A DNA stretch of 64,000 nucleotides from CALNYS01 sp942490855 (GCA_942490855.1 CALNYS010000001.1:186001-250000); one strand, 5' to 3'. Numbered from the stretch's first letter, positions 24,090 through 33,946 are shown. Notes: a model not told the origin generated them from the letters alone. Program-made: numbers and translations.

Positions 24090-25058
24090 ATGAGCGGGCC
24101 GTCGCCGATCCTTGGGGTTGATCTCTTCCAGCGCGGGGCGGGGTTTCGCCTGCGCACGCCCGTGGTCCTCGCCGCCGGGACGGCCGCGTACGTCGACGAG
24201 ATCACCGAGGTCATGGCCCCCGCGTGGGTGGGCGCCGTCACGACGAAGTCCATCACCGCTGAGCCCCGCGAAGGCAACCCGGCGTGGCGGATGCTGCCCA
24301 ACCGGGCGGGGATGCTCAACGCGATCGGGCTCAGCAACGTGGGCGCGGTGGGCTTCGCCGAGGAGCACGCGTCGCGGGTCGGGGGGATGGCGCCGAAGGT
24401 GATCGGCTCCGTCGCCGGGGCGAGCGTGGAGGAGTACACCGCGGTGGCGCGCATGTTCGCCGGTGTCGAGCACCTCGCGGCGGTCGAGCTGAACGTCTCG
24501 TGCCCCAACGTGAAGTCGGGGCGCAGCTTCGGCGACGAGCCCGACGCGATGAAGGAGGTCGTCGCCGGCGCGCGCGCGGTCGTGGGCGACCTGCCCCTCT
24601 TCGTCAAACTCCCGCCCGTCGTAACGAGCGCGAGCGGGCGCGACATCGTGAGCCTCGCGACGGCCGCCCTCGACGCCGGCGCTACGGGCCTCACCCTCAG
24701 CAACACGCTCCCCGCGATGGCGATCGACGTGGACACCTTCGAGCCCGAGCTGGCGAACGGGACGGGCGGGCTCAGCGGGCCGGCGATCCACGCGGTCGTG
24801 GTGCGCCTCGTGCATCAGGTCTACACCAACGTGGCGCGCGAGCGCGGGGCGCCCATCATCGGCACGGGCGGCGTGATGAACTGGCGCGACGCCGCGGAGA
24901 TGATCCTCGCCGGCGCGACGGCCGTCGGCGTGGGCACCGCGTCGATCGCCGACGTGCGCGCGCCCGAGGCCATCGCCCGCGGGCTGGGCAAGTGGGCCGC
25001 GGCTCACGGCGCCAACTCGATCTCGGACCTCACCGGGAAACTGAAGGGACGCGCGTGA
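24090..25058 (+). CDS. pyrD: dihydroorotate dehydrogenase, class 1
   Basis: A 322-residue FMN enzyme of pyrimidine synthesis. Motifs are PVVLAAGTAAY, the active-site loop LNVSCPNVKSG with a catalytic cysteine (class 1, as opposed to serine in class 2), FVKLPPVVT, ATGLTLSNTLPAMAID and the FMN-phosphate site IIGTGGVMNWRDAAEMILAGATAVGVGTA. The loop form fits class 1B, which works with a PyrK electron-transfer subunit; no pyrK is adjacent. Its TGA overlaps the GTG of the next gene as GTGA. Confidence 0.92.
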   Translation: MSGPSPILGVDLFQRGAGFRLRTPVVLAAGTAAYVDEITEVMAPAWVGAVTTKSITAEPREGNPAWRMLPNRAGMLNAIGLSNVGAVGFAEEHASRVGGMAPKVIGSVAGASVEEYTAVARMFAGVEHLAAVELNVSCPNVKSGRSFGDEPDAMKEVVAGARAVVGDLPLFVKLPPVVTSASGRDIVSLATAALDAGATGLTLSNTLPAMAIDVDTFEPELANGTGGLSGPAIHAVVVRLVHQVYTNVARERGAPIIGTGGVMNWRDAAEMILAGATAVGVGTASIADVRAPEAIARGLGKWAAAHGANSISDLTGKLKGRA

Positions 25059-25471
25059 GCGAGGCGCCCGAAGAATTGTCCGAGCACGAACGCGAGCGGT
25101 TCGACGCGCTGCTCGAGGAGATCCTCGAGACGCTGCCCGACGAGCTGCTCGCCCGCTTTGAGGAAATCCCGCTGATCGTCGAGGACTTCCCCGACCCGAA
25201 ACTGCTGCTCGAGATGGGCTTGCCTGCTGACGAGCCGTTGCTGGGCCTGCACTCGGGGCACATGATGACCGAGCGCTCGGTCGAGGACCCCGTCCGCCTG
25301 CCCGAGGAGATCCATCTGTACCGGCGCGGCATCATCCAGGAGGCCGGCGGCTGGGAGCAGGAGGGGGGCGAGGATTTCGTGTACGAGCAGGTGTACATCA
25401 CCCTCCTCCACGAGCTCGGGCACCACTTCGGGCTCGACGAGGACGATCTCGAACGCCTCGGCTACGACTGA
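25055..25471 (+). CDS. small metallopeptidase of the zincin type (DUF1025-like)
   Basis: A 138-residue acidic protein starting at the GTG within the pyrD stop overlap. It ends with the zinc motif LHELGHHFGLDEDDLERLGYD, an extended HExxH-x5-D form characteristic of the small one-domain metallopeptidase family often annotated as possibly zinc metallopeptidase. The body contains LYRRGIIQEAG and EQVYITLLHE, both typical of that family. The substrate is unknown. Translational coupling to pyrD is suggested. Confidence 0.85.
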   Translation: MSEAPEELSEHERERFDALLEEILETLPDELLARFEEIPLIVEDFPDPKLLLEMGLPADEPLLGLHSGHMMTERSVEDPVRLPEEIHLYRRGIIQEAGGWEQEGGEDFVYEQVYITLLHELGHHFGLDEDDLERLGYD

Positions 25472-25537
25472 CCGCAACCGCGCTACGCTTTCCCGGAACA
25501 ACCGACGACGACCCACCGCCCCCGAAAGGCTGAACCG

Positions 25538-27307
25538 ATGCGCACCAGTGCCCTGCTTTCCTCCCTCGCCGCGGCCGCGGCCGTGACGACCGCCGCCCTC
25601 CCCGCCCACGCCGACGCCCGGATCGCGTGGCTGGAGCTCGACGGCGCCCTCGCCGAGCGCCCCGGCCCCTTCGACTGGCTCACGGGCGAGACGACCACCA
25701 CGCTGACGGACCTGGTCTGGACCTTCGACGAGATCGCGGGCGACGAGGACATCGACGGCGTGGTGCTGCGGCTGAAGTCTCCCGCGTACAACGCGGCGCA
25801 GATCGAAGAGCTCGGGCACGCGATCGCGCGCGTGCGCGAGGCGGGCAAGACGGTGCACGCGTTCGGCGACATCTACGAGCCCGGTGCGCTCCGTCTGGCG
25901 TCGTACACCGACGATGTGATCATGCAGCAGGGGGGCGCCGCCTTCTTGCCGGGGCTGTACGCCGAGGAGATGTTCCTCGCCGACACGCTGGCGCTGGTGG
26001 GCGCCAAGGCGGACTTCGTGCAGATCGGCGACTACAAGGGCGCCGAGGAGATGTACGTGAACTCCGCGCCCAGCAAGGCGTGGGACGAGAACTTCTCGCA
26101 GCTGCTGGACTCGCTCTACGACGAGATGCGCGAGGAGATGATGGCCAACCGCGGGCTCTCGGGGCGCCAGCTCGATAGCGCGATGGAAGAGGCGTGGTTC
26201 GCCGACGGCGCGACCGCGGCGAGCGTCGGGCTGATCGACACCGAGCTCGACCGCGCCGACCTGACCGACTACCTCCGCGAGGCGTACAGCGACGAATCCA
26301 TCCGTTTCGACACGAGCTACGACCCGTCGCGCTCAACCGCCTCGATGGACATGAGCAACCCCTTCGCGCTGCTCCAGACCCTGATGGTCGATCCCGCGAA
26401 CGACCCGGTGCGCGACACCATCGCCGTGGTGCACATCGACGGCGCGATCGTTGACGGCGAGAGCACGCCCGCGTCGGCGTTCGGCGGCGGCAGCGTCGGC
26501 GCCGAGACCATCCGCGACGCGCTCAAGGACATCGCAAACGACGACCACATCAAGGGCGTCGTGATGCGCATCAACTCCCCCGGCGGGAGCGCGATCGCCA
26601 GCGAGAACATCTGGCAGGGCGTGCGGCGCGTCGCCGAGGTCAAGCCCGTGTGGGTGAGCGTCGGGTCGATGGCCGCGTCGGGCGGGTACTACATCGCCGT
26701 CGCGGGCGACAAGATCTACGTCAGCTCCTCGGGCATCGTCGGGTCGATCGGCGTCGTCAGCGGGAAGTTCGTCATCGGCGGGCTCTACGAGAAGCTGGGG
26801 ATCAACACCGTCGCGCGGGCCCGCGGGCCGCACGCGGATCTCTTCTCGCAGACGCAGGAGTGGACGCCCGCGCAGCGCGAGCTGATGCGCCAGCGCATGA
26901 CCGAGACGTACGACCTCTTCGCGCTGCGCGTCAGCGAGGGGCGGCGCGGCATCAACCTCGGGAAGACCGCCGAGGGGCGCCTCTTCGCGGGCGACAAGGC
27001 CGTCGCGCTCAAGATGGCCGACGCCGTGGGCGGACTGCACGACACGATCCTGGGCCTCGCCGCGGAGGTGGGGCTTGAGGACGAGTACGACGTCCTGCAC
27101 TACCCCGGGCCGCAGAGCTTCGACGATCTGATGAGCAACTTCACGAGCATGTTCGGCGTCAGCGCCGAGTCCGTCGCGGTCGCCGCGCTGCGCGAGCTCG
27201 TGGGCGAGACGGCCTGGCCGTCCGTGCGCGACGCGCTCAACTCGGTCCAGCAGCTGCGCACCGAACCCGTGCTCCTGACGGCGCCGCGGATCCTGATCTT
27301 CCGTTAA
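25538..27307 (+). CDS. sppA: signal peptide peptidase SppA, long form
   Basis: A 589-residue protein with an N-terminal export signal ending near AHADA and two tandem ClpP/crotonase-like domains, like the long E. coli form. The general-base lysine is Lys167 in QIGDYKGAEE of the first domain; the nucleophile is Ser381 in SMAASGGYYIA of the second. The motif INSPGGSAIASENIW sits between them. It degrades residual signal peptides in or at the membrane. Here the N-terminal hydrophobic stretch looks cleavable rather than a clear anchor. TACGCT at 25485-25490 is a likely -10, with a GAAAGG ribosome site. Its stop overlaps that of the convergent FG-GAP gene. Confidence 0.9.
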   Translation: MRTSALLSSLAAAAAVTTAALPAHADARIAWLELDGALAERPGPFDWLTGETTTTLTDLVWTFDEIAGDEDIDGVVLRLKSPAYNAAQIEELGHAIARVREAGKTVHAFGDIYEPGALRLASYTDDVIMQQGGAAFLPGLYAEEMFLADTLALVGAKADFVQIGDYKGAEEMYVNSAPSKAWDENFSQLLDSLYDEMREEMMANRGLSGRQLDSAMEEAWFADGATAASVGLIDTELDRADLTDYLREAYSDESIRFDTSYDPSRSTASMDMSNPFALLQTLMVDPANDPVRDTIAVVHIDGAIVDGESTPASAFGGGSVGAETIRDALKDIANDDHIKGVVMRINSPGGSAIASENIWQGVRRVAEVKPVWVSVGSMAASGGYYIAVAGDKIYVSSSGIVGSIGVVSGKFVIGGLYEKLGINTVARARGPHADLFSQTQEWTPAQRELMRQRMTETYDLFALRVSEGRRGINLGKTAEGRLFAGDKAVALKMADAVGGLHDTILGLAAEVGLEDEYDVLHYPGPQSFDDLMSNFTSMFGVSAESVAVAALRELVGETAWPSVRDALNSVQQLRTEPVLLTAPRILIFR

Positions 27308-28828
27308 GGGCTCCAGAACGCGATCAGCGCCGCGAGGTCGGTCGCGTCGATCACGCCGTCGCTATTGAGATCCGCCGCCTGCGTCGTGGTGAACGTCGCG
27401 AACGGAGGCGTCGATTCTGCTTCGCCCCCGGCGGTGGACGCGGTCACGCGCCAGTAGTACCGCGTGTTGGGCGCGAGCACGCCGAGGGGGACATCGACGC
27501 TGGTTCCGCTGACGCCGTCGGTGTCGAAGACGGTCGCGAGGAACTCGCTGTCGGTCGCGATCTCGACGCGGTAGGTCGGGAAACCGGTAGACGCTTCCCA
27601 GCGCAGCGCGGCCGGGGACCAGCCGGCGACCGCTTCCGGCAGGGGGAGGCCTTGCGCGCCGTCGGCCGGCGCCAGCAGCGCAAACGCGCCCGGCGGGAAA
27701 CTCGCTTGGTTGAGCAGCACGTTGATGTGGTCAGAGCCCGGGTTGGGCACGACGAGGTCGGGCGAGACGTTGCCGTCAAAGTCTGCGTATGTGATGGAGG
27801 CGGGGAAGCTCCCGCACGCGTACGGCTGGTGAGCTTGGAACGTCCCGTCGCCGTTGCCCAGCCGGGTCAGGACCACGCCAACGAGGTCCGGTGCGGCGAT
27901 GTCCACGAAGGAATCTCCGTTCAGGTCGATACAGAGGAGATCGCTGATGGCGCCGGCGCCGTCAAATGTCAGCGTCTCGGCGGGGGCGAAGTCGCCGCCA
28001 GCGATTCCGAGACGCACGTGAACCTGTTGTGACGCTGTGCCGCCGAGGAAATCCAGAAGACCGTCGCCGTTAAGGTCGGCGAGCGCCAGGTCGTTCACGG
28101 CGCTCGGGACTGTGAAGAACTGCGGCGCGCCGAGGGTTCCGTCGCCGAGGCCCGCGAGGACGTAGTACCGAGGGGTGAACTGCCCCGAATTCACAACGAC
28201 GTCGGGCACGCCATCCCCGGTGACGTCGCCGATCTCGAGCGCGCGCGGGGTCAGCCCGGCGGGGTAGTCCAGGCGAGCCGCCGAACGTGCCATCGGCGTT
28301 CCCGAGGCGTACGCTCACGGTCCCGTCGGAACCGTCGGCCGTCACGGCGTCTTCCAGCCCGTCGCCGTTGAGATCGACGAGTTCGAACTCGGTGCTGAAT
28401 GTGCGCATCCGGTACACCGTCGGCGGTGCGAAAAGCCCGTCCTGATCGAGGTGAACACTGATCACGCTTTGATTATCGAGAGCGGCGACGAACTCACTGA
28501 GGACGACGAGATCGAGGTTGCCGTCGTTGTCGATGTCGCTCAGCCTGACATCGATGGAGTTCTCGGTTGTAGAGAGCGTGGCCGGCGGCGCGAACGTGCC
28601 GTCGCCGAGTCCGAAGAGGACCGAGACTGTGTTGTCGTCTTCATTTGCTATCGCAAGATCGGCGGTTCCGTTGTTGTCGATGTCGCCAGCCGCGGTTGCA
28701 ACCGGATTGTCGCCCACCGAGTAGGTCACCGCCGGCGCGAACCCCTCGAAGCCGCCGCCCGCCGCCGCCTGGCAAACGGCGAGGGCGCCGATAACACAAG
28801 CCCGCTCGGTCGGTCGCATGCGGCGCAT
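27304..28828 (-). CDS. secreted FG-GAP/VCBS-repeat protein with dockerin-like end, frame interrupted
   Basis: Two minus-strand reading frames join into one gene. The first (start 28828, AGGAGAG ribosome site, signal peptide) carries FG-GAP repeats such as GDIDNNGTADLAIANEDDNTV and SDIDNDGNLDLVVLSE and reads on to about 28284. The second continues with GDVTGDGVPDVVVN and ADLNGDGLLDFLGG, then a fibronectin type III-like domain (WEASTGFPTYRVEIATDS, then NTRYYWRVTAST) and a single dockerin-like repeat (DLNSDGVIDATDLAALIAFW). Removing one base near 28276-28284 restores a 507-residue protein. A sequencing error or a recent inactivating mutation are equally possible. Confidence 0.7.
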
Positions 28829-28934
28829 AGGTTCACTCTCCTGCGTCGTTCATCGATAGCGCTAAGGCGTATCTGCAGCCTACCGCCACACACAGCCTCG
28901 TCCAATGTTCTTTTGAGCAGGGAGCCCCGGAGCG

Positions 28935-29516
28935 CTAGCCCTGACGCCCCTCGATCGCGAGCAGCAGCACGCCGCCCGCGAGGATGAGGAGATCGTCGAT
29001 GACCTCGTCCTCGCGCGCGACCGAGACGCCGAGGCGATGGATGAACGGGTTCAGGTGCGTGCGGTACGACGCGATGTCGCCGCCGCCCTCGTCGCGCATG
29101 TGGTAGCCCTGCGGGATGAAGAGCGCGATCGCGTCGTGGGCGCGCCGCAGGAGCGCGCTGAGCTGCGAGTCCTCGCGGATCGTCGCGACCGTCTCGCCCG
29201 TCGCGGCGTTCACGAGCCACTCGTCGCGCAGCATGCTCTTGAGGCCCTTGCGCCGGAACGACCCGATCGCCCCGCCCTCGGGTACGCTTACGGTGTACGT
29301 CGCGCCGAAGTCGATGACCTGCTGCGTGCCGATGCGCAGGAGTTCTTCCGTTTTCGTCTCGTCGGTGTAGACGCGCAGATCTTCTTTGAGGCGGAAGCGT
29401 TTCTGGTCGCAGTAGCCGACCAGCCCGCCCTCGCTGTCGTAGATGTGAAACCCCGCGCCGAAGAAGCGGAACACCTGGCGGCGGATCGTGTACCGCTCTT
29501 CGGGGCGGGCGCCCAT
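28935..29516 (-). CDS. LURP-one-related / phospholipid scramblase-like protein
   Basis: A 193-residue protein with the tubby-like LOR/scramblase pattern: a strand-rich run from FRFFGAGFHIYDSEGGLVGY through LKEDLRVYTDETKTEELLRI to VSVPEGGAIGSFRRKGLKSM and EWLVNAATGETVATI. A hydrophobic segment near the C-terminus (DDLLILAGGVLLLAI) could be membrane-associated. Its ATG shares one base with the stop of the superoxide dismutase gene (TGATG), so the two are an operon with probable translational coupling. The function is not known for bacterial members. Confidence 0.75.
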   Translation of the reverse strand: MGARPEERYTIRRQVFRFFGAGFHIYDSEGGLVGYCDQKRFRLKEDLRVYTDETKTEELLRIGTQQVIDFGATYTVSVPEGGAIGSFRRKGLKSMLRDEWLVNAATGETVATIREDSQLSALLRRAHDAIALFIPQGYHMRDEGGGDIASYRTHLNPFIHRLGVSVAREDEVIDDLLILAGGVLLLAIEGRQG

Positions 29517-30271
29517 CAGCGCGTCGCCTTGCCGCGGGCGGCGTCGAAGCGCGAGGCGATCTCGCCCCAGTTGATCACGTCGAAGAACGCGTTGACGTAG
29601 TCGCCCCGCCGGTTCTGGTAGCGCAGGTAGTACGCGTGCTCCCACACGTCGATCCCGAGCAGGGGGATCGCGCCGGTGACGCTCAGGTCCTGGTGCTTCT
29701 CGGCCTGCGTGATCATCAGGCGCCCGGAGACGGGCTCGTACACCAGCCAGCCCCAGCCGGAGCCCTCGACGCTCGTGCTCGCGCTGACGAAGTGCGCCTT
29801 GAACTTCGCGAAGGAGCCGAAGTCGCGCGCGATCGTGCGGGCGAGGTCGCCCTCGGGCTCGCCGCCGCCGCCCTCGCCCGCGGGCGCCATGCCCGACCAG
29901 AAGAGCGTGTGCGAGAGATGCCCGGCGCCGTGGAACGCCAGCTCGCGCGACCAGTGCTTGACGAGCGCGGTGTCGCCCGTGTCGCGCGCCTCGCTGAGCT
30001 TCTCGATCGCGCGGTTGAGCCCGCTCACGTAGCCCGCGTGGTGCTTGGTGTGGTGGATGCGCATGGTGTCGGCGTCGATCGCGGGTTCGAGCGCGTCGTA
30101 GCCGTACGTCAGCGGGGGGAGCGTGTAGCGCCCGGCGGCGAAGTCCCACCCGAGCGCGCCCGTCTGCGAGGCGAGCGCCGCCGAGCCCAGCAGGAACGGT
30201 GCGGCGCCGGCCATGGTCATGGCGCCCAGCGCCTCGCGTCGTGAAACACCGGTGTGATCGTCCTCAGGCAT
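29516..30271 (-). CDS. Fe/Mn superoxide dismutase with Tat signal
   Basis: A 251-residue protein. The start at 30271 is chosen for its GGGAGG ribosome site. It gives a twin-arginine signal SRREALGAMTMAGAAPFLLG, so the folded metalloenzyme is probably exported. The catalytic part has metal ligands in the MRIHHTKHHAGYV, HLSHTLFW and DVWEHAYYLRYQNRRGDYV motifs (His, His, Asp, His). LPPLTYGYDALEPAID is the usual domain start. Whether iron or manganese is bound cannot be decided. It is the first gene of a two-gene operon with the scramblase-like protein. Confidence 0.92.
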   Translation of the reverse strand: MPEDDHTGVSRREALGAMTMAGAAPFLLGSAALASQTGALGWDFAAGRYTLPPLTYGYDALEPAIDADTMRIHHTKHHAGYVSGLNRAIEKLSEARDTGDTALVKHWSRELAFHGAGHLSHTLFWSGMAPAGEGGGGEPEGDLARTIARDFGSFAKFKAHFVSASTSVEGSGWGWLVYEPVSGRLMITQAEKHQDLSVTGAIPLLGIDVWEHAYYLRYQNRRGDYVNAFFDVINWGEIASRFDAARGKATR

Positions 30272-30297
30272 GATTCGTCCTCCCGTGTGTGTGCGCA

Positions 30298-30303
30298 ACG
30301 ATA
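30298..30303 (-). promoter_or_regulatory. -10-like TATCGT ahead of the superoxide dismutase gene
   Basis: On the minus strand the hexamer lies 26 bases upstream of the start codon. It gives a leader of about 20 bases that carries the GGGAGG ribosome site. Confidence 0.4.
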
Positions 30304-30343
30304 GGGGAGCAGACGCGCACGTTCCAAACCGGTTCGCTTTGCA

Positions 30344-30910
30344 TTAAGTGAGGCCGACAGAAACGCCCACGGGCTTGGGCGCCACCTCGTGCGTGGGCTC
30401 GACCGCGATCTTCAGCGGCGCGCGCGTCCCGCCCTTGGGGATGCCCTCGTTGTCGATGTGGCGCTGGATCGCCATGAAGCCCTCGAGCACCATCTCGGGG
30501 CGCGGCGGGCACCCGGGGATGTAGACGTCCACCGGGATGAACTGGTCGATGCCCTGGACGGTCGCGTAGGTGTCGAAGACGCCGCCGGTCGAGGCGCACG
30601 CGCCCATCGAGATCACCCAGCGGGGCTCGGACATCTGCTGGTAGATCCGCTGGAGGACGGGCATCATCTTGATCCCGATCCGACCGGCGACGATGAGCAG
30701 GTCCGCCTGGCGGGGGCTGAAGCTCATGCGCTCGGCGCCGAAGCGGGCGATGTCGTACCGGCTGCACGCCGTCGCCATGAACTCGATCCCGCAGCAGGCG
30801 GTGGCGAAGGGGATCGGCCACAGGGCGCTGCGTCGGGCCCAGTTGACGGCCCGCTGGAGGGTCGTGGTGTAGAACCCGGCTTCCGTGCTGAGTGCGGCCT
30901 CGATGCCCAT
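30344..30910 (-). CDS. nuoB: NADH-quinone oxidoreductase subunit B (NuoB), orphan
   Basis: A 188-residue subunit that holds the terminal N2 [4Fe-4S] cluster of complex I. The ligand cysteines are visible in TACCGIEFMATA, GACASTGG and YIPGCPPRPE, and PRQADLLIVAGRIGIKM is conserved. No other nuo gene is in this window, so it is separated from the usual nuoA-N operon. It could serve complex I encoded elsewhere, or be an additional copy. The ribosome site is GGGGAGACC. Confidence 0.93.
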   Translation of the reverse strand: MGIEAALSTEAGFYTTTLQRAVNWARRSALWPIPFATACCGIEFMATACSRYDIARFGAERMSFSPRQADLLIVAGRIGIKMMPVLQRIYQQMSEPRWVISMGACASTGGVFDTYATVQGIDQFIPVDVYIPGCPPRPEMVLEGFMAIQRHIDNEGIPKGGTRAPLKIAVEPTHEVAPKPVGVSVGLT

Positions 30911-30952
30911 GCGCGACGGTCTCCCCGGGACGATTCTCGGCCCCGTTGCTGG

Positions 30953-30958
30953 AGTCTA
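30953..30958 (-). promoter_or_regulatory. -10-like TAGACT ahead of nuoB
   Basis: The minus-strand hexamer is 42 bases upstream of the nuoB start and leaves a leader that contains the ribosome site. Confidence 0.35.
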
Positions 30959-31136
30959 TCGGCTCTCGGGCCGCCGTGGCGGTCGGGAGGGGGTTATCGC
31001 GGACCGGCACACCCCTCCCCGGCGGTCTGTACGGCACGCCCCGCCCAACCCCGCGTTGGTTGGCCCTCCGATGGCCTTGCGCCTCCACCGGCTCGTCTCT
31101 CTCGACGATGCAGACCCGGACGAGAGGGAGCCGGGG

Positions 31137-32438
31137 ATGCGGAACGGGATGAAACCAGCTGTGGCGAGCGTCGTTCTCGCCCTGACTTGGGCGTTGGGCT
31201 CGGACCCGACGTTCCGTTCAGCCCTTCCCCCGGGGCCGGCGGCCGCGCGGGCAGACGCGGGCGCCCGCCCTCCCGCCGCCGAGTCCGTCCGCCTGGGCGA
31301 CCTCGCGGTGACCCGCGGCGACTACGCCGGAGCCGACGCGCTCTACCGGATCGCGCTGGCGGCCCCCGAGCACCGCGCCGTCGCGAGCGCACGCCTGCAC
31401 GCCCTGCACGAGCTCAACCAGTTCAAGCTCCCGATCGACGACAACGCCGTCATGGAGCTCCAGGGCTGGCTGGGCCACCGCTTCACGCGCTACGAGACCG
31501 AGCACTTCGTGGTCCTGTCCGACGCCGGGCGCCAGGGGGCGCTCTCGCGCGGTCGCACGATGGAACGCGCCCGCCACCAGTACTTCCGCGTGATGAACAA
31601 GCTCGGCTCGCCCATCGTCCCGCCCAAGACCAAGCTCCTCTGCGTCTACTTCAGCCTCCACTCCGACTACGCACGCTTCGCCAACGACCGCGACAACGTG
31701 GACACCGGCTGGATCGCCGGCTACTACACGGGCGTCGGCAACCGCGTCGTCTTCTACGACGACGCGACCAGCCCGCGCTTCACCCAGGCGCGCGGCGTGA
31801 TCGGGGAGTACGAGAACACCCTGGCGCAGGCCCAGGAGCGCATGACCGACGCCCGGCGCGGGCGCGACCGCGAGTCCGCCGAGCAGCTCGCCGCGTACAC
31901 CGAAGACCTCCAGCAGCGCATCCGCAGCGAGAGCAAGCGCCTCGACGACGAGGCCGACCGCGTCGCGGAATCCAAGACGATCCACGAGACCGTCCACCTG
32001 CTCGCGTTCAACACCGGTCTCCAGTCGCGGGCGCGCCTGTACCCGTTCTGGTTCACCGAGGGGCTGGCGTCCTCGTTCGAGACCGAGCAGCCGGGCTCGA
32101 GCTTCGGGCCCGACCGCCCCACCCCGCGCCGCGTCGCTGAGTACGCCGAGGCGATCGAGGACGGGCGGGCCGTGCCGCTGGCCGCGCTCGTGCGCATGAC
32201 CGAGGCCGGGCACGGGCACTCCCACGCCCGCGCCGCCGAGGCCCTCTACGCCCAGGCCCACGCCCTCTTCGTCTACCTCTTCGAGCACGAACGCGAGGCG
32301 CTGACCGCCTACGTGGACGCGCTCCTGAGCGAATCGCCCGGGCAGATCTCGGGCGAACGCCACGCGGCCCTCTTCGAGGCCGCCTTCGGCGACCCCTCGG
32401 CGCTGGAGCGCCGCCTGCGTCGCCGGGCCTCCCGCTGA
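31137..32438 (+). CDS. secreted DUF1570-type putative zinc peptidase
   Basis: A 433-residue protein with signal peptide. It has a short TPR-like segment (GDLAVTRGDYAGADALYRIAL), then the domain TRYETEHFVVLSDAGRQGAL seen in DUF1570 proteins, a charged coiled-coil stretch and the zincin motif HETVH within SKTIHETVHLLAFNTGL. A downstream FWFTEGLASSFE supplies a candidate third metal ligand. DUF1570 proteins are abundant in planctomycetes and of unknown substrate. The start has a GAGAGGGAG site. The last residues RRLRRRASR are strongly basic. Confidence 0.8.
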   Translation: MRNGMKPAVASVVLALTWALGSDPTFRSALPPGPAAARADAGARPPAAESVRLGDLAVTRGDYAGADALYRIALAAPEHRAVASARLHALHELNQFKLPIDDNAVMELQGWLGHRFTRYETEHFVVLSDAGRQGALSRGRTMERARHQYFRVMNKLGSPIVPPKTKLLCVYFSLHSDYARFANDRDNVDTGWIAGYYTGVGNRVVFYDDATSPRFTQARGVIGEYENTLAQAQERMTDARRGRDRESAEQLAAYTEDLQQRIRSESKRLDDEADRVAESKTIHETVHLLAFNTGLQSRARLYPFWFTEGLASSFETEQPGSSFGPDRPTPRRVAEYAEAIEDGRAVPLAALVRMTEAGHGHSHARAAEALYAQAHALFVYLFEHEREALTAYVDALLSESPGQISGERHAALFEAAFGDPSALERRLRRRASR

Positions 32439-32555
32439 GCCCTCACAACCCATCCCCCGAGCCCGGCTTGGCGTCCTCACGCCGGGGCGGTATCGTGGTC
32501 GGTTCGCATCACCGGCGCAGAGACCCCTGCGCGAACCCCTCGGAGCCCCCGCGCG

Positions 32556-33915
32556 ATGACCACCTCTGCGCCCGCCGTGACCATTGAAGACGCCGGCCCC
32601 TGCCGGAAAAAGGTCTCCATCGAGATCCCCGGCGACACCGTCGGCGAGAAGATCTCCGCCGCCTTCTCCGAGCTCGAGGGCAGCGTCAGCCTCCCCGGCT
32701 TCCGCCCGGGCAAGGTCCCGCGCAAGCTCATCGAGAAGCGCTTCGGCCCCCAGCTCCGCGAGGAGACCAAGCGCCAGCTCGTCGGCGAGGCCTACCAGGC
32801 CGCCATCAAGGACCACGAGCTCCGCATCGTGGGCGAGCCCGAGGGCGGCGACGAGCTCAACGAGGCGACCATCGAGGCGGGCACGCCCATCGCCTTCTCG
32901 ATCCACGTCGAGGTCGCCCCCGAGTTCGACACCCCCGACGTCGCGGGCTTTGAAGTCAAGAAGCCCAAGATCGAGATCACCGACGAGATGATCGACGAGC
33001 AGATCGAGCGCGCCTGCGTCAACGAGGGCGAGCTCGAAGAGCAGAAGACCGCCGCCCCCGGCGACTACTGCGTCGGGCACGGCATTCTCACCTGCGACGA
33101 GACCAGCGAGCAGATCCACGACATCGAGGGCGCGGTCATCCAGCTCCCCAAGGACGGCGAGAAGGGCATGATCCTCGGCGTCACCGCCGACGACTTCGCC
33201 ACCCAGGTCGGCTCGCCCAAGAAGGGCGACACCGTCACCGTCAAGGCGACCGGCCCCGAGAACCACGAGGTCGAGGCCGTCCGCGGCAAGAAGCTCACCG
33301 CGACCTTCGAGATCAGCGAGATCCAGCGCGTGATCCCCGCGGGCGTTGACAAGGTCGTCGCCCGCTACGGGCTCGCCGACGAGGAGGCGCTCCGCACCGG
33401 CGTGCGCCGCCAGCTCGACTCGCGCGTCTTCGCCCAGAAGCAGGCCGTGATGCGCCGTCAGGCCGCCACCAAGCTGCTCGAGGCCGTGGACTTCGAACTC
33501 CCCGAGCGTCTGACCGCCAACCAGGCGGCCCGCAACCTCCAGCGCCGGCGCATGGAGCTCATGTACCAGGGCGTTGACCCCGAGACGATCGAAGAGAAGC
33601 TCGCCGAGGTCCGCGAGGCCTCCAACGAGGTCGCCACCCGCGAGCTCAAGCTCTTCTTCATCCTCGACAAGCTCGCGAGCGAGCACAACGTGAAGATCAC
33701 CGAGCAGGACGTCGGCGGCGCTATCATCCAGATGGCGATGGCCCGCGGCGTTGAGCCCTCGCAGGCTCCGCAACGAGCTGATGGAGTCCGGGCAGGTCCA
33801 GGCCGTCGCCCAGCAGGTCCGCGAGCACAAGACGCTCGACACCGTGCTCGACAAGGCCAAGGTGATCGAGGTCGAACTCGACGAGCTCAGCGACGACGAG
33901 AAAGCCGACGCCTAA
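32556..33915 (+). CDS. tig: trigger factor, frame interrupted near the 3' end
   Basis: Ribosome-bound chaperone and prolyl isomerase. The N-terminal ribosome-binding loop GFRPGKVPRKLIEKRFG is intact at residues 49-65. A divergent FKBP-like region follows (GDYCVGHGILTC, then EKGMILGVTADDF), and then the helical C-terminal domain. After codon CAG at 33762-33764 an extra G (33765) throws the frame. Skipping it restores LRNELMESGQVQAVAQQV and a natural end at 33915 (about 452 residues), whereas the uncorrected frame runs on into the next gene. Since trigger factor is highly conserved, a base-calling error is likely. TATCGT at 32491-32496 may be its -10. Confidence 0.88.
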
Positions 33916-33946
33916 CCCCCCGTCTCTCCCAGACCGGAGCCTCCCT

